Position numbers and translations under genes: made by a program. A DNA stretch of 64,000 bases from Dipetalonema caudispina. Its lineage: Eukaryota; Nematoda; Chromadorea; Rhabditida; Onchocercidae. Below the pieces are notes generated by a model, which saw only the letters and a program-made list of their open reading frames with translations, ran no database searches and was not told the origin of the DNA. The stretch covers positions 1-64,000 of the forward strand of contig JABVXV010000137.1 of assembly GCA_013365325.1 (NCBI GenBank). Direction: 5' to 3'. Numbering within the stretch: position 1 is the first letter of the stretch; each line of letters begins with the position of its first letter. This document shows positions 24,766 to 50,938 of this stretch, piece by piece.

Positions 24766-27700
24766 AATTTCATCTCTTTTTGCAGATTCTACATGCCACA
24801 CGGTTTGGCAATTGATCAACAAAATGATTACTACACAACTGATGTTGGCTCTCACCAAGTCATCAAATGGTCGCTTTCACATGGTTATGTTCGTTCCAAC
24901 TTTTTTGAATCGTGGCAAGAGGGGATGTAAGATGGTGTAGGAAACAAGTTGTAACATTCCTACCGTTTTTTCAGAATCAAAATACCAATTAATTTAGTAG
25001 GCACTGGTCTAATTTGATTTAGATAACTACCTTACTTTTAATTACGTCGATTTCTATTTGATCAGTTTCATTACTAGCAAAGAAATGTGGTATGAGTTTG
25101 GCACTACAAACTGTATAATTCTTCATCTAACAGGAACCGATACATGTAGTCGATAACTGCGGTTGGTGTAGTGAATGATTTAGTTTTACAAGTATGGAAA
25201 ATCCAAATTATACAGGGATCATTGTTTGAATTATTTTACTATTTCGATGAAGTTCTAGGCTCACTATCGCAAGTTTTTGCACTGGGTGAAAAGTTTGTCC
25301 ATGGCGATGATCAGAAACATTTTTGTAAACCGGCGGGTATTGCGGTCACAACAGATGGAAGTATTTTTGTCGCTGATGGTTACTGCAATAATCGAATCAT
25401 GAAATTTGATCGAAATGGACAGTTCTTAATTCAGTGGGGGCAGTCAAGTTATAACAGTAGTAGGTTGCTTGTAGATTGATTAGAATTTTAGAATGAAGTA
25501 AAGCTTTTCAAGTATGTGCGGTATTTAATGCACAGATATTCTCCTTAAATATTCCAAAACTTTGTCAATATTTCAACTTATTGGTAATAACAGGATTAGA
25601 AATATAGAACAAAAGGGAACACGACTTTCCTTCCAATAAATTAGGAATTTTTCAGGTTTTAAAAACTGAGTACGCCATTAATTTTCAGTGAGTGGTATAG
25701 AGGGCCTACATTTGGGTTTCTTCTCGCTGCCACATGATATTGTCGCAAATGATGATGGCTCATTGTTGTATGTTAGTGATCGTGAAAATGCTCGAATACA
25801 AATATTTCGGAGTGATGGGAAGGCAGTGGGCCAAATTGTTAATCCAGCGAACAGTATTGCATTTGACAGTATTTATTCAGCTGATTATCATAGTACGATT
25901 TCTTTTTGCTATCAATAAGTTTACTGAAAGCCTTTCTTCTGTAGTTTGAAAGGTTGTTTCTTGGAAGAAAGAAAAAAAAAATGTTGAAAATTGGGGTTGG
26001 GAAAAGTCGGAAAACAAATAATTGGATCAGGATGAACAATTCCACATTTTAGAATGGAAGAATAATTGTTCCATCGATTCGAACTTTTTAATAGTGAATG
26101 AGGTTACTAATTAATTATTCCCATAAAACAGGAGTGATGCAAAATTTAAGTGTTTCCGACTTCTATTGGAACAGATTTTATAAAATGACTAGACTTAATT
26201 TTTTCTAGATCAAGAATTAGTGGCTACTGTAATGAGCGATTTTTGTTTCAAAATTATATGAGTGTTGCGAACAGCTTGTTGCCTTACAAAAGCACAAACA
26301 ACAGCTGTCATTACATTATTACCTAAAAATTTGCACTTTTGCATCGTAGTTTTTGGAATACTTTGTATTCATTCATTTGGTTCAATTTCAGATAATGTAG
26401 TATACTTCATTCCTGGTAGACGGCAAAATAGTCTACCTATACGCATATTCAGTGCACATGCAGAAGCTGCCCGAGTACAGTATTCATTTGAACCAGTAAA
26501 TCATCCGTTCAATCGACCACACACAATTCGAATTTCCAAAAATGGACGGTACATCTACGTTGGAGAATTGGGTCAAAACGGTGGTCGCGTTTTGCAGTTT
26601 GTAATAAATCCTGATTGGGATCAAGTTGGTGGTGTGATTTTTGTTCCTCTTCGAGATAATGAAAACTTTTAGTTTCCGACCTCAACACTTCACTACTATT
26701 GCAGTTGGTAGAGATATCGAAAAGCTAGTGGTTGGACAATTTTCTTGAAGATCAGTGAAGAGAAGTAGTGACGTTCTGGTGACTCATAATGGAAGCGTTT
26801 ACGAGATATATCTAAACAGTAAGATAACCAGGACTAAGATCTGAGTCTGATAGCTTGTTTACTTATTGTAAAAGTAGTGTGTGTAATGCGTTACATGACT
26901 TTGTGTAGTCCATATATTCGGTGAGCTCGCAATGTTCAGTTTCAGTTGTTAAACTCATGCAGCGTATTTTTGACCTCCTCAAAATTTCCGGGATTATATT
27001 TGTTTATTTTTATAGAGATAACCTTTGCCATTTCCAGACATAATAATTGGATTTCACGGATGGAAAATAAAAGCGAAAAACTTGAAATCAGGCTTGTTTA
27101 CAACCAAGTCCAAAATTTTATACCTCTTGCAGGGAATAACACTGGTTTTTCATCATTACTATCTAATTTTACAGTGGTCCGGACTTCACAATTCTCGACT
27201 TCTGTCACACTTTTGATTGTATTTGTTGCTTTACCAGTGTTGATTTTGTTCGCATACAGACGAAAGAAATTGATAAGAGTCGGAAAACAGTATTCAGTTT
27301 TAGATCGCGCGGTAAGTAGTTGTAAACCCTTAAATTACTCTAAACTTATCAGTTCTGATATAATATTCTTAGTATTAGATGTGTAAAAAAATAGGTGCTA
27401 TAGTTTAGAGAAGGTTGTGGGGAATCATTACCTTACTAGGAGATCTTTTAGTTTTGTTTTTGATAAAGGAAGATCTTATTTATACCAAGTCACACTAACT
27501 CTTTTCATAAATCAAGTCATACTAAATAAGTTTTTTCATAAATAGATTATTAAAGATCAGGACTTATTCACACTGAAAATTCGATGTAAATTTTTCTAAT
27601 CAACTAATAAGAGTGGCATCATTTTTATGCTAGAGTTCTTTTTCTGCCGAAATGTCAGGAAATTTTTCTGGAATTTCTGCTTTTTAGGGTTTCAAGCCTC

Positions 27701-27786
27701 TACGAACAGATGATTTGGAAACATCAAGTGACGATTCAGAGGATGATATTATTTGTCCTCGACAAAAAGGCAATAATAGGTTTTGA
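20448..27786 (+). CDS. pamn-1: Bifunctional peptidylglycine alpha-amidating monooxygenase (PHM-PAL)
   Basis: Converts glycine-extended neuropeptides to C-terminal amides in secretory granules: PHM hydroxylates (copper, ascorbate) and PAL cleaves off glyoxylate (zinc). Fifteen exons sum to 2,298 nt, giving 765 aa: 20448-20591, 21168-21216, 21413-21562, 21938-22017, 22385-22554, 22699-22932, 23290-23492, 23898-24024, 24105-24227, 24786-24883, 25259-25459, 25689-25892, 26392-26628, 27133-27311, 27688-27786. A signal peptide follows the start (IVLLLLSVLLPIAINGLS). PHM copper ligands: His77-His78 (RVHHILL), His143 (VHYAHPF), His211/His213 (RTHTHSMG) and Met283 (DEMCNFY). Their spacing nearly equals that of rat PHM. 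PAL zinc-site histidines: His432 (MPHGLA), His542 (LPHDIV) and His638 (RPHTIR), with HRGSRLWD and DGYCNNRI for Arg and Tyr. One membrane segment (about 698-715) precedes RRKK and an acidic cytosolic tail (SSDDSEDD). An exon-11 donor choice (3 nt) is ambiguous. It is apparently intact, and orthologous in architecture to C. elegans PAMN-1. Confidence 0.95.
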
Positions 27787-27982
27787 TTGTTAGCCAAAGT
27801 TGAGATCGTTTCCAGTTATTTTATGTTCTTCTATGGGAGATTCAAAGAAAAATAAGCAGAACGAATCGTTTTTAAATTTTCTAGCTAATGATATTTTCCT
27901 GATTGCTAACCAAAGAGATGATTTCTTTCACGAAGGAATCAGTTATATCTTGTAGTGGTAGTGTCTGGATTATAAACAGCGA

Positions 27983-28016
<34 letters not shown>

Positions 28017-29766
28017 CAAATAATATGAGATCACCGATGTAAATCTTGGAATGATTATCTTTTCAGCGAGCTTTAGATTCTTCAAATAGGAACAAATTCT
28101 AATGTGTTACTTACTGGGGAAACTGTAAGCTCTTTCAGCTGGGAAAAGTGAAAGAATATCAGCATTCGGAATACTTTTGTAAGATTTTACGGTTCCTTAA
28201 GATTCTTTTGCTTAAATATTTTTTAGTTCTCAAAATCTTTCAGTGTTACTATTTATGAGTGATTTTTGTGATAAATAATATACTTCACTGTAAAAAATCT
28301 ATGTTGTTTCATTTCTTTCCATTAGTTCATTTTGCTTATCCAAGTTTCTCATTTTGATTTGCTTCACTTTTTTCATTGTTTTTCATTTAGTTTATTAGCG
28401 TGGTAATCTTTGATTTACTCTGTAGTTTTTCTTTCTTCAAAAATTTTTTTTTTGCTTTTACTGACTCATTATTTTTCTACTTTTTTCAAAACATGTGATA
28501 TTTCCATTTCATGATTGTTTCTCCGCTGATCTATGCTACCTGAACATTTTCTTTTCTGTTTTCTCCAACAAATTCGGAGATCTGAAATAAAATTATGACA
28601 TATGATGGGAATTTTCCTTATGCAAAATAACGTTGAAATGGGCCGAAAATTCGTCTTTATCAAAAGTTAGACTGTAACACATATCCAAAAAGCTAAGTCT
28701 TCTGCTAAATAAAAAGTTGTTACTTTCAATAACCATAACACTATTCCATATTTGAGATACGATGAATATTTTCAGATCCATTTCAGTGAAATTTCAATAG
28801 ACGTTTTCAAAAGAATCAAATGTGTGTTATTAGCTTTAACTATAAGCCTCACGTGTGAAAAAAAAAAGTGTATTTATCATCATTATGACGTGAAAAAAAA
28901 AAAAAAAAAGAAAAAACTTGCTTAATTCTCAAGAATCTCTCAAATATACAATTTTCTAAAAAGATCAACAAGAATTTGTTAGTATCACAGTGTGCGTTTC
29001 TAATAAAACTCGTATGGAATGATAATTGATGAATAGGAATTGATCAATTTCGAATATTTTAAGCTTCCATTTGTTCGTTACATTTTACCAATTTGATTAA
29101 ATCCTAAAAAAAATGCATAATTTAAAATGAATAATTCTAAAGTATAACATAACATTGATTTGTTGTCAAATTTGACATAAACAAGAAAAAAGAATGAGTG
29201 TCGAATTATAATTAAACAAATACAGTAGTCATAATCTTCCATCATTCATATTTTTCAACAACTAATCAATATTGCTATGATTAACTATAGTAGTATAACA
29301 TGTGGAAATATTTGCAAAGTTTTTGCCAAATAAATTAAATGTTGTAAATTTTTATTAGCTACAGTTTTACTAAATACAAAAAAAGTAAGAAATACTATAA
29401 TTTAACTATGAAACAATTCTCTAAAATATAACAATATTTTCGAATGAATATTTAATTAAGTTCACGTACGTCATAGTAGTTTTGACTCCCCAATAAATAA
29501 CTTTCACAAATTGTTTGAAAGCGTACGTCATCATCAACGGTACACATTTTATCTTTTCTACTCGTAACAGAAGAATAATTTACAATGTATATTCTGAATC
29601 TAACTAATATCATTTGCAACAATTAAAAATCCTTACTTTTTTTTCCCCCCCCCCCAAGCATTTCGATAATTTCAGGTTAACGTAATTGTATCATACTTTC
29701 CTACTTATTAATCCACGTAATGAATCAAACATTATTAGTAACTTGAAAACGTGTATCCAAAAAAGA

Positions 29767-29996
29767 AAAAATACATCTACGTACGTGGTAAAGTAAAGAG
29801 GCAGTAGTTTTGTAGATACGTGTACGTACACGAGAACGTAAAAGAGGCAGTATATATATTATGGCGTGAGTATTCAAAAATACATCTACATATGTGTATG
29901 CTTACGTACGTGAGAAAGTAAAGAGGCAGTAGTTTTGTAGATACGTGTACGTATACGAGAACGTAAAAGAAGCATTTAATATATTCCAGCGTGGGT
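29767..29996. repeat. Two-copy tandem duplication with palindromic ACGT motifs
   Basis: Copy 1 (about 29767-29875) and copy 2 (about 29876-29996) share long near-identical strings, including AGTAAAGAGGCAGTAGTTTT then GTAGATACGTGTACGTA and GAGAACGTAAAAGA. Copy 1 contains the perfect 14 bp palindrome CGTGTACGTACACG (one mismatch in copy 2). Both contain CTACGTACGT- or TTACGTACGT-type motifs. The block lies about 1 kb upstream of the CHD start codon. Confidence 0.8.
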
Positions 29997-30120
29997 GTAT
30001 GTCTATTTATATCATTGCTTGGAAATATTATTTGTGTGACGTAATGAAGCGTAGAGAATGCTTTATCTCTTCTTGCATTTTATCCTATGTATTTACAGTT
30101 TGACGTAAAAATGAAAGGAT

Positions 30121-30231
30121 GAAAAAGAGGAAATGGAAAAAGAGAAAAGAAATGGAAAAAAGAGGAGAAAGAAAGAAAGAAAGAAAGAGGGAGAGAAAGA
30201 GAGTGAAAAAGGAAAGAAAAAGAGAAGAGAG
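30121..30231. repeat. Homopurine A/G tract
   Basis: About 110 bases of A and G with only a few T, including (GAAA)n and GAGA units, upstream of the CHD start. It yields spurious Lys/Glu frames on plus and Ser/Phe/Leu frames on minus. Confidence 0.85.
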
Positions 30232-30434
30232 TTATGTTTAGGGGCAATGGCAAATAGCCATTTAACAACACTAGCAAAGATGATATGGTTGACCTATGTC
30301 TGTTTTGTTGATCATTTCAATCTTTCGTCATCATTATTCTAAACTTTTGAAAAATTTAAATTATTAATCTAATATAATAATATAAATTGGATATTTATAC
30401 TTGAAAATGTTTTTTTTTTTTATCATTTTTATAA

Positions 30435-30470
<36 letters not shown>
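30435..30470. repeat. TC dinucleotide microsatellite
   Basis: (TC)n with one TTT interruption, about 480 bases upstream of the CHD start codon. Confidence 0.9.
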
Positions 30471-30471
<1 letters not shown>

Positions 30472-30947
30472 TACGTATCGTGTATATAATTTATTATTAT
30501 TCACGTAAATATTTTCTTGCTATGTTACTATTTATTACTTCTAGAATTTTAGGTTGAATTTTGATTTCTGTTATTATCAATTAACATTTGTATTATTTCT
30601 ATTTCTATATTTAAAAACTTTTGCAAAAAAAAAAAAAATTCAACCTTAATTTGCTACGTTTCATAATTTATTCATTATTTTAGCAAATCGTTTATAAAAC
30701 TTTTATATTACATGCTATGGTATTTTTTTTTTTATTATTAATACGTTGATATTTTCGATATTATCTTTTCTATCATTATTGTAGTAAACATTAAATTTTA
30801 AAAAATTTCATTATATTAATTTAGAATCTTTTTTAAAATATACATTATGATGTCTATTATTCGTTTTACTATTTCGTTTTTTTTTTCTTTTTTTTTTGCT
30901 TTCTTTTTTTTCTTTTTTTATTTCTTGTTATAGGATGGAATATAGCG

Positions 30948-44150
<13,203 letters not shown>

Positions 44151-47126
44151 TCATTGTCGGCATGAATCTTCCAGCCAGTGATTTCGTTTTTATTGAGTGG
44201 TTTTTTTCTCAGTCATCAATATTTGCACCAGCTAGTTCAATGGTACTGCAAAGGTTTGTGTTCGGCATTTGGGATGAGCGAAGTGATGCAGTATTGAAAT
44301 ATCGAAAGAGGATTTTGTCGAAAAGTTTCAGGTTCTTATGAACCGTATTTACGGAAACTGAAATGAAACAGTAGTAATGAACTGAATCAGTATCATTTAC
44401 GAAAAATAAGAAGCTGTTTTCTAGGTAGCTTTGATGTTTTTGTTCCGTAGTTTGTTGCCGATCTCCAGCTATTTACATATACCTTCCCCTTGTTAGGTAC
44501 CTATTATCATGTAATATTCTCTTTGTGTAATATGAAGCGGTTTAAATAAGTGTACTCTTCATGATATAAGAAAGGTAATGTTAAAGTAAACTGACAGCTT
44601 GTATGATCTCGATTTTTCATTTTGACAGCGTTTTATGTGGTGGTCTATTCGATCTTTTACTGTTGTTCCAATTTTTCTATTGTTATATTTTGTGCTTTTT
44701 AATTAATTGAAAATTTCAAGTTAGAAGTGCAGTTATATTGGATTACTAGATCCGAAAGGATATATATTCTAAAAGGAAAAAAAAAGAAGCTTTTGATGAT
44801 TTCCTTTTGCATTTGTAATATAATTAAAGGGATCAAAATGGTGCTCGAAAAATAAGATTCTAATTTGATCTTTTTACCTTACAAGTCTATTATTGGGCTT
44901 TCAGGATATAACCTATCATCATTGTGCATGTAGGGCTGTTAAATATTCATGAAAATGATGTATGATTTGTTCTTCGTGAAGGTAATCTGATCCACATTCT
45001 GCATCATAGCATAATGTATTCACCAAAACTGATACTATTTATAAGACTGAATTTCTGAGACTTTTTTTTCAAAATCAATCATACTGTAGGTAGTGATGTT
45101 TTGCAAAGTTGCAAAAGTGTTCTTCGTCCACATTAATAGTTGTTGCTATTCAGGTCTAACCGATCATTTTGTGAAGCTGTATTTTACCAATATAAGCTGA
45201 TTCCGGCAAGAGTTAAACAACCTTTTTCCGCTGAATTAAACTTATCATCAATTGGTAGAAATTTTTTTGGGAAATAAATTTATAAATGTTTCAAGTTTTT
45301 TCTCGAATCATAAAATGATAGCTAACTGATCAGCGTAGCAGTACTTTCTTTGGCTTATTCAAAATTTCCTAAAATATGTTCCCTATTAGATCGATAATAC
45401 CTACCTATCTTTTACCACGCAATCAATTTCCAAGTTGATTTTCTCGGGTGGGAAAGAAAAAAAAAGAAAAAAAGTGTGTTACTGTAGTTTCATTCAATTT
45501 TCAAAAAAAAACTTTCTGTAATTCAATTTACAACATTCTCACAAAATTTTCGTTTTTTGTTTCATTTGTTTATTATTGCATTGTTTCGTGAATAGTTTTT
45601 ATTGATTGATTAGATTTGTTGAGATGTAAATTATCGTACGTCGTTAATGTTTTATGTTATCATAACATGACATTGTGTCATGTATTATCATTATATTTCT
45701 TTTAATTTGAAATAAATTGCAATTCTTACACCATTGATAAATTTACCCTTTAAATGAATGTTAATATCATCAAAAAATATTTATGTATATTATTAATATC
45801 ATCTGATATCAATAATCAAATAGCCCATGAAAAATTAAACTGATCACTTTTACTTGTAAAAAGTTAATGCTTATTACCGATATTTCGATAAATATAATAC
45901 AACAGTTTTTGATTTAAGAGATATTAACTAACAGATTAGAATTACTATCAAAAAATTTTAATCATTTTTATTTCAACAAAAATATGCGAAACATTTTAAT
46001 TTCCGGATTTCTGATTCATCCTTTTAGACAAGTTTAACAATGATGAATTTCAATTTGATTACATTTCTACTATAAAAATTGGGTAGATGTAATTCATTTA
46101 ACGTAGGTTGTTGTTTACGTTCAACATTTCCTCCATTTCTCTACTTCAGCTATGATTATATCTGCATGTCACAGAAGGGTGTAGAAATATCTTAAGCCAA
46201 TATCGTCCTCTCTCTCTCTCTCTCTTCCTCTCTTTAGCTATTCTATCAACAGGTTTCTTCATCTGACCTCAGTTCATATTTTTATACCTTCATCTATGTG
46301 GATTCATCTATTATTGATCAGGTGAGATGAGGAACAATAGTGATATTAGGTGATCTGAAAATTTGCATTTTTGTTAATTTGATATGAGCGGTTTTGCAAT
46401 GATATAAAAATGATTAGATTATTTCATTGAAAGGATAAGTGTATTAAAACTACAGCTAATATTAATAATATGATTAGGATTGTTCAGTTGATCTGCTATA
46501 ATACATTGAGAATATTGAAAATTAAAACTTAAAGAATTCATATAATTAATTGTCATATCTAATTTGTACCAATTAATACACAGTAGTATTTTTTAATCAT
46601 ACTTTGCAATAGCATATACAAAAAGATTAATAGAAATAGTAGAGAGTTAGAGCTAAAAAATGTAGATAAATGAGAGCATTTAAGAAATTTAAATTTTAAA
46701 ATCAAAGTATGAACAGTTTCTCTTGAATTTCTTTTTTCTTTCATGATTGACTGATATATTCTCAAAAATTTAATGCTAAATTAGGATCCATCTATATGGT
46801 AGTAGAGGTATGAAATTTCTTCTCATATTCTTCCCTTTCTCATTATTCTTCAAGTTTTGGAACTTTTAATTGAATGTTAGATTGTAGGATTACAAGGTAA
46901 TAATAAAATATTCTTCTAATCTTTCACTGCTATTTGATCGTTTTATTATTTACAAGAATCTGTGATGACCTTCCAGAAGAAAGTATATGTTACAGAAAAC
47001 CTCTAAAATTAAACTTCAATGTTATTATTATTATTATTATTATTGTTATTATCATTACTATTATTATTTTCAATCTCTTCAGGTTATATTTTCCTCTACT
47101 TTTTTTCTTTTGATGTATGTGAAAAG
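44151..47126. other. 3' UTR of CHD gene and intergenic stretch
   Basis: No exon recognised. AATAAA hexamers near 45273-45278 and 45711-45716 are possible CHD poly(A) signals, which would imply a 1.1-1.6 kb 3' UTR. A TC microsatellite lies at about 46207-46233 and an ATT array at about 47020-47069. The gap to the next same-strand gene is too large for a typical nematode operon. Confidence 0.45.
47020..47069. repeat. ATT microsatellite just upstream of the 47.1 kb gene
   Basis: About 50 bases of ATT with a few substitutions. It is in frame with the downstream gene, so naive translation gives a poly-Leu leader that mimics a signal peptide. A CTTCAG acceptor separates it from the likely start codon. 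Confidence 0.85.
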
Positions 47127-48897
47127 ATGAATGAAAGAAGTCCGCAAACGATTGGATCCATTATTGAATATATGTGTATGGTAGCATATCGGAAATTTAT
47201 CACGAGAGCGAGGGGTGAAACAATCCGAAAACGGTAAGTAACTTTTAGGTATTAGTTTGATTGCTAGTTTTGTGGATGTAACGATTTGTATTATATGGTG
47301 AATTTAATTAAGAATAATTTATTCGATGCTATACTGTACCTGAGAAACTATGCTTAACTAGTAAGAATTATCTTTGGATTCAAATTTAGTTTTATCGAAA
47401 ACTTTACTCCTATTAAACCTTATGATTTTCTTTTGCCAAAATAAGCTCACTTATTCAAGCTAACATTGCATTAGTTACGTTGATTTTTGCACTTAATTTT
47501 GCCTTTATTTTGAAAAAACAAATGTGATTTTGATATAATTTTGTATTTTACTTGCAATTATAAACTATCTTTAGGTTACTCAATAAAAAGTTCCTTTTCG
47601 ATGTATCGGACAAAGAAAATATGCAAAGGCTAGAAGGTGGTTTTCTGGGAGATGTTGAGGCATATGAGCTGAAAGGTTTTGTTCAGGATGTAAGTCGATT
47701 CTCCTCCTGAGGAATGATTTTAAACATTTTGAAGTATAATAGTTTTTTCATATTTGAATATTTAAGAAATAATCTCTGATCATCCTGCTTTATTATTATA
47801 TATGACCTATCAAGTTTTCCGAAGAAAAAATTGATATTTTGCAGCTGCGTAAACGTGGAATTGCGCATGATGGACCTGATGGTATACATATACCTGCCTT
47901 GGAAACTATGGGTGAACCAACAGAAGAGGAAGATGCCACCAGCAGTAGTAACGATGCCCCTGTTAGTGAAGCTGATGCGATTCTCAAAGATGCAGCTGCG
48001 CGAGCAGCTTTTGCCAGAAGAATTGGGTAAAAGCAAACCACTCCTTTATTATTCATTTATTGAAGTTCAGTTGGAAATATTTATTCGTTTTTAATAATGT
48101 TCTATGCTAATTTCATTTTTCAGTTCCTCCAGTAAGGTACAGCGCACATCGCCTAGCAAACTTCGAGCTTATTTTGAAATTGTCGATGCTACACTCACTG
48201 AAGTCCCAATTCCAGTTCGTTTCTTTGCATCCTATTTCTCACTCACTAAAATTTGATATTCGTTTCCTTCTTTTACTGATATCAGACTTAAATAAGTGAT
48301 TTAATGACTTTCCGAGATTCCCGAATGTTATTGCAGGTTAAGTTTTTAGTTTGTTTGCAAAATTTTCATCACTTTGAGCGAAAATTGATAAAGATTTTCT
48401 TTAGTTTATCGTTCATAAGATCTCTGGATTTGCCTGATCGGATATATGTAATTAATTAGCACTCGGAAATTTTGTAGACTTTATAATTTTGCATCATTCA
48501 AATATTATTGTTCTCCCGCTATGACGTTCAAGTTGACTTCTATGACACATAGTTCAATTTTCCCCGGAACAAATTAATTAATTTTTAGAAATTATTTGTT
48601 CTACAAGACTTATTTTCGATGCATTTCATTTTTCGTATACTATTTTAAGTTTTCCACTAGTGTCTGCAGTTTTATCTTAACTTTCTAATGAATCCGGTCT
48701 AAACATTTTATGAAACAAGTTAGGTTGATTGTATAGCTTGCTAAAATTGTTAATATTTCCAGAATGAAAAAGAAGACGTCGGTATTCCTCCAGAAGGAGT
48801 CATTATTAAGAAATCAATAGACAATGATAGAACCAATGATGAAAATCAGCAAACCGTTAAGGATGGTTCACCGCCAAAACGTACACGATATTGTTGA
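47127..48897 (+). CDS. Hypothetical protein, five exons, 209 aa
   Basis: Not recognised. Exons 47127-47233, 47575-47689, 47845-48026, 48124-48214 and 48763-48897 sum to 630 nt with consistent phases and good GT/AG sites. The chain is therefore very likely real. The N-terminal ~75 residues look folded (IGSIIEYMCMVAYRKFITRA, FLFDVSDKENMQRLEGGFLG, AYELKGFVQDLRKRG). The middle is acidic and Ser-rich (EPTEEEDATSSS), followed by an Ala-rich helix (ADAILKDAAARAAFARR). The end is Lys/Asp rich and finishes PPKRTRYC, an NLS-like tail. There is no signal peptide or membrane segment in this model, so it is probably nuclear or cytosolic. The ATG was chosen because it follows an acceptor-like CTTCAG. A frame extending upstream through an ATT repeat would add a poly-Leu leader and is thought spurious. 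The last intron (548 bp) uses an unusual GTTCGT donor. Confidence 0.75.
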
Positions 48898-50765
48898 AAG
48901 ATTACTCGTTATTATCCTGTTCAAAATTGCCTTTTGTCCCAATAATTACCAATTTAATTTATATTTTCATGTTCTTTTAATTCATGTCTCTATGCCCTTT
49001 TCAGCTCTCACAAACGTCTCTGTTAGTCTCGATTGCGATGTCCCTAAATAAGGAATGCGTAATTTTGCAAAGCATGACAAAACGTGGAATTGTGTGGGAG
49101 AGTCGTAAAAGATCGCAAAATTTTCTTGGTCATCAAAATTTTTCTTACTTGAGAATTGTTTTTGTAAAACATTTATACAAATGAGTTTGTTTCAGTACAA
49201 ATTTCGAGACATATCATAGGTAGTGAATGCATATGTACATATGTTTGCGTTATCATCTGCTCTTTTCCAAACAGTTTTACCAGTGAAGAGTAAAAGATCC
49301 CATTTATAGACAAACAGACAACAATATCCATGTATTAACATTTGAAAAATTTTAGAAATTTTTCGAAATATGCATTAACGAAAAACAATTCCTCTTTCCT
49401 GTTAAAATAAAAAAAAATCTTTCCTGTCTAATATTTATAGGATAGTGTTTTTTTAGGGAATGAGCACTCGTTATCCATAAAAGTTGTACAATAGCATTTT
49501 TTTTTTTTTTTTCTCGAAATTTGACAATCTTTAGTGAAATTTCTATTGCTATCTCTTTTGTGTAGTAATCATATTTCACCTTTATCATGTTTCATTATTC
49601 TTTTGTTAATCAAACGAAAGAATATCTTAACTTCGATCTCAATTTTTGTATAATCGTTTACCCTAGTATCTTCGTTAGAAAAACTACTCATGTTTAAAAT
49701 TTGTTAACTGTTGATGAAAGAGCTTTCTAACATTTGATAATTGTACCATCTTGATAACTGATAGGTTTAAGAAGTTCATTGCTATGCTCGACTATCATTT
49801 TCATCACATTTGGTTTATGTTACACATCATTAAACTTTCATCTGATAGTAATTGGTTCACAAAATGGAGTAGTAATTTTAAAAACTTTAGACAAGATTGA
49901 TCTTCTGAAAAATGTTTAAACTTTATAATGAAAGGTAACATTAATTAACGATGATGATAAGAATGGTAATCGGCAATGATATGATTAAATCCTATTCAGC
50001 TATCATCCAAATGAGAATTGTAATTATTTTTCAAATAAAAACTTTCACTTTCATCAAAAGTTACCAAACATTGTTGTTGTTCGTCTGATATTCTACGCAA
50101 GCTATTGGAACTTTTACTGTTCAAATCTTAATTCAGGATTTAAAAATCAGTAAGGTATTATTACTGTATGTATTATTCCCATTAATTTGTCCTTTAGTAT
50201 TTCCAATTCTCTCCAAATTCTTTTGTATCATAGCAAAATGCTATCATTAATGTCGTAACAATTATTCACATCTCTTCAATTGTTCAATTTCATATCCTTA
50301 ATCATGATATTTCATGGCTTTCATTTTATTTCCTTTCAAATCAATTATCCCCTACGATAATTATATACATTAATTTAATTCTCTTAACTACCTTGATGTC
50401 ACAGATGCTATATGCTCAGGTTTTCAGTTTCCAATTTAGAAATCTAAATTGTATCCTATTTCGCTAGTCTCTCTCATTTTGGAAATCTTATTTAGATATC
50501 TCCACTTTACTATTATTTTTTTTTTCTCACTCTCTATTCTATTCCATATTTATGATAAAAATGATAACATATCATCATAATAGCAACAACAATTTTATAT
50601 CAACAAATTTTGTCGCAAATTCCGATAAGATAAATTAATCATTAATTACGTCATAATTCATGATATAATTAATGATCACTTTACTACTAATTCATTGATT
50701 TGATTATAATTTATGTACAGTATATTTGTTTTGCCAATCTTTTAATATTAATTAAAAATTGACTG

Positions 50766-50798
<33 letters not shown>

Positions 50799-50938
50799 CC
50801 CCGCTTCTTTCTACCACTCTTCATTCTTTCTTATATTATTTATGATTTAGTTATGGAGTAAAATTAGCCTCATTATTATTTATATGATTATAGTCGTTTT
50901 ATTTGGACGGGTAGTATGATACTTGCTTGTTTAGTTTT

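Larger units (their letters stand above)
27787..30947. other. Intergenic region between PAM and the CHD gene
   Basis: Contains a 31-A run near 27984-28013, an 11-C run at 29645-29655, a tandem duplication rich in ACGTACGT-type palindromes (29767-29996), a homopurine tract (30121-30231) and a TC microsatellite (30435-30470). No convincing coding exon was found, though a distant 5' exon of the CHD gene could lie here. Confidence 0.55.

Noticed and set aside
47019..47126. Poly-Leu signal peptide for the 47.1 kb gene
   Set aside because: The leucines come from an ATT/TTA microsatellite. An acceptor-like CTTCAG lies between it and the probable start codon, and the encoded protein otherwise looks nuclear or cytosolic.
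44151..47126. Operon of the CHD gene and the 47.1 kb gene
   Set aside because: The ~3 kb gap is far larger than usual nematode operon spacing, and the downstream gene has its own acceptor near the start.
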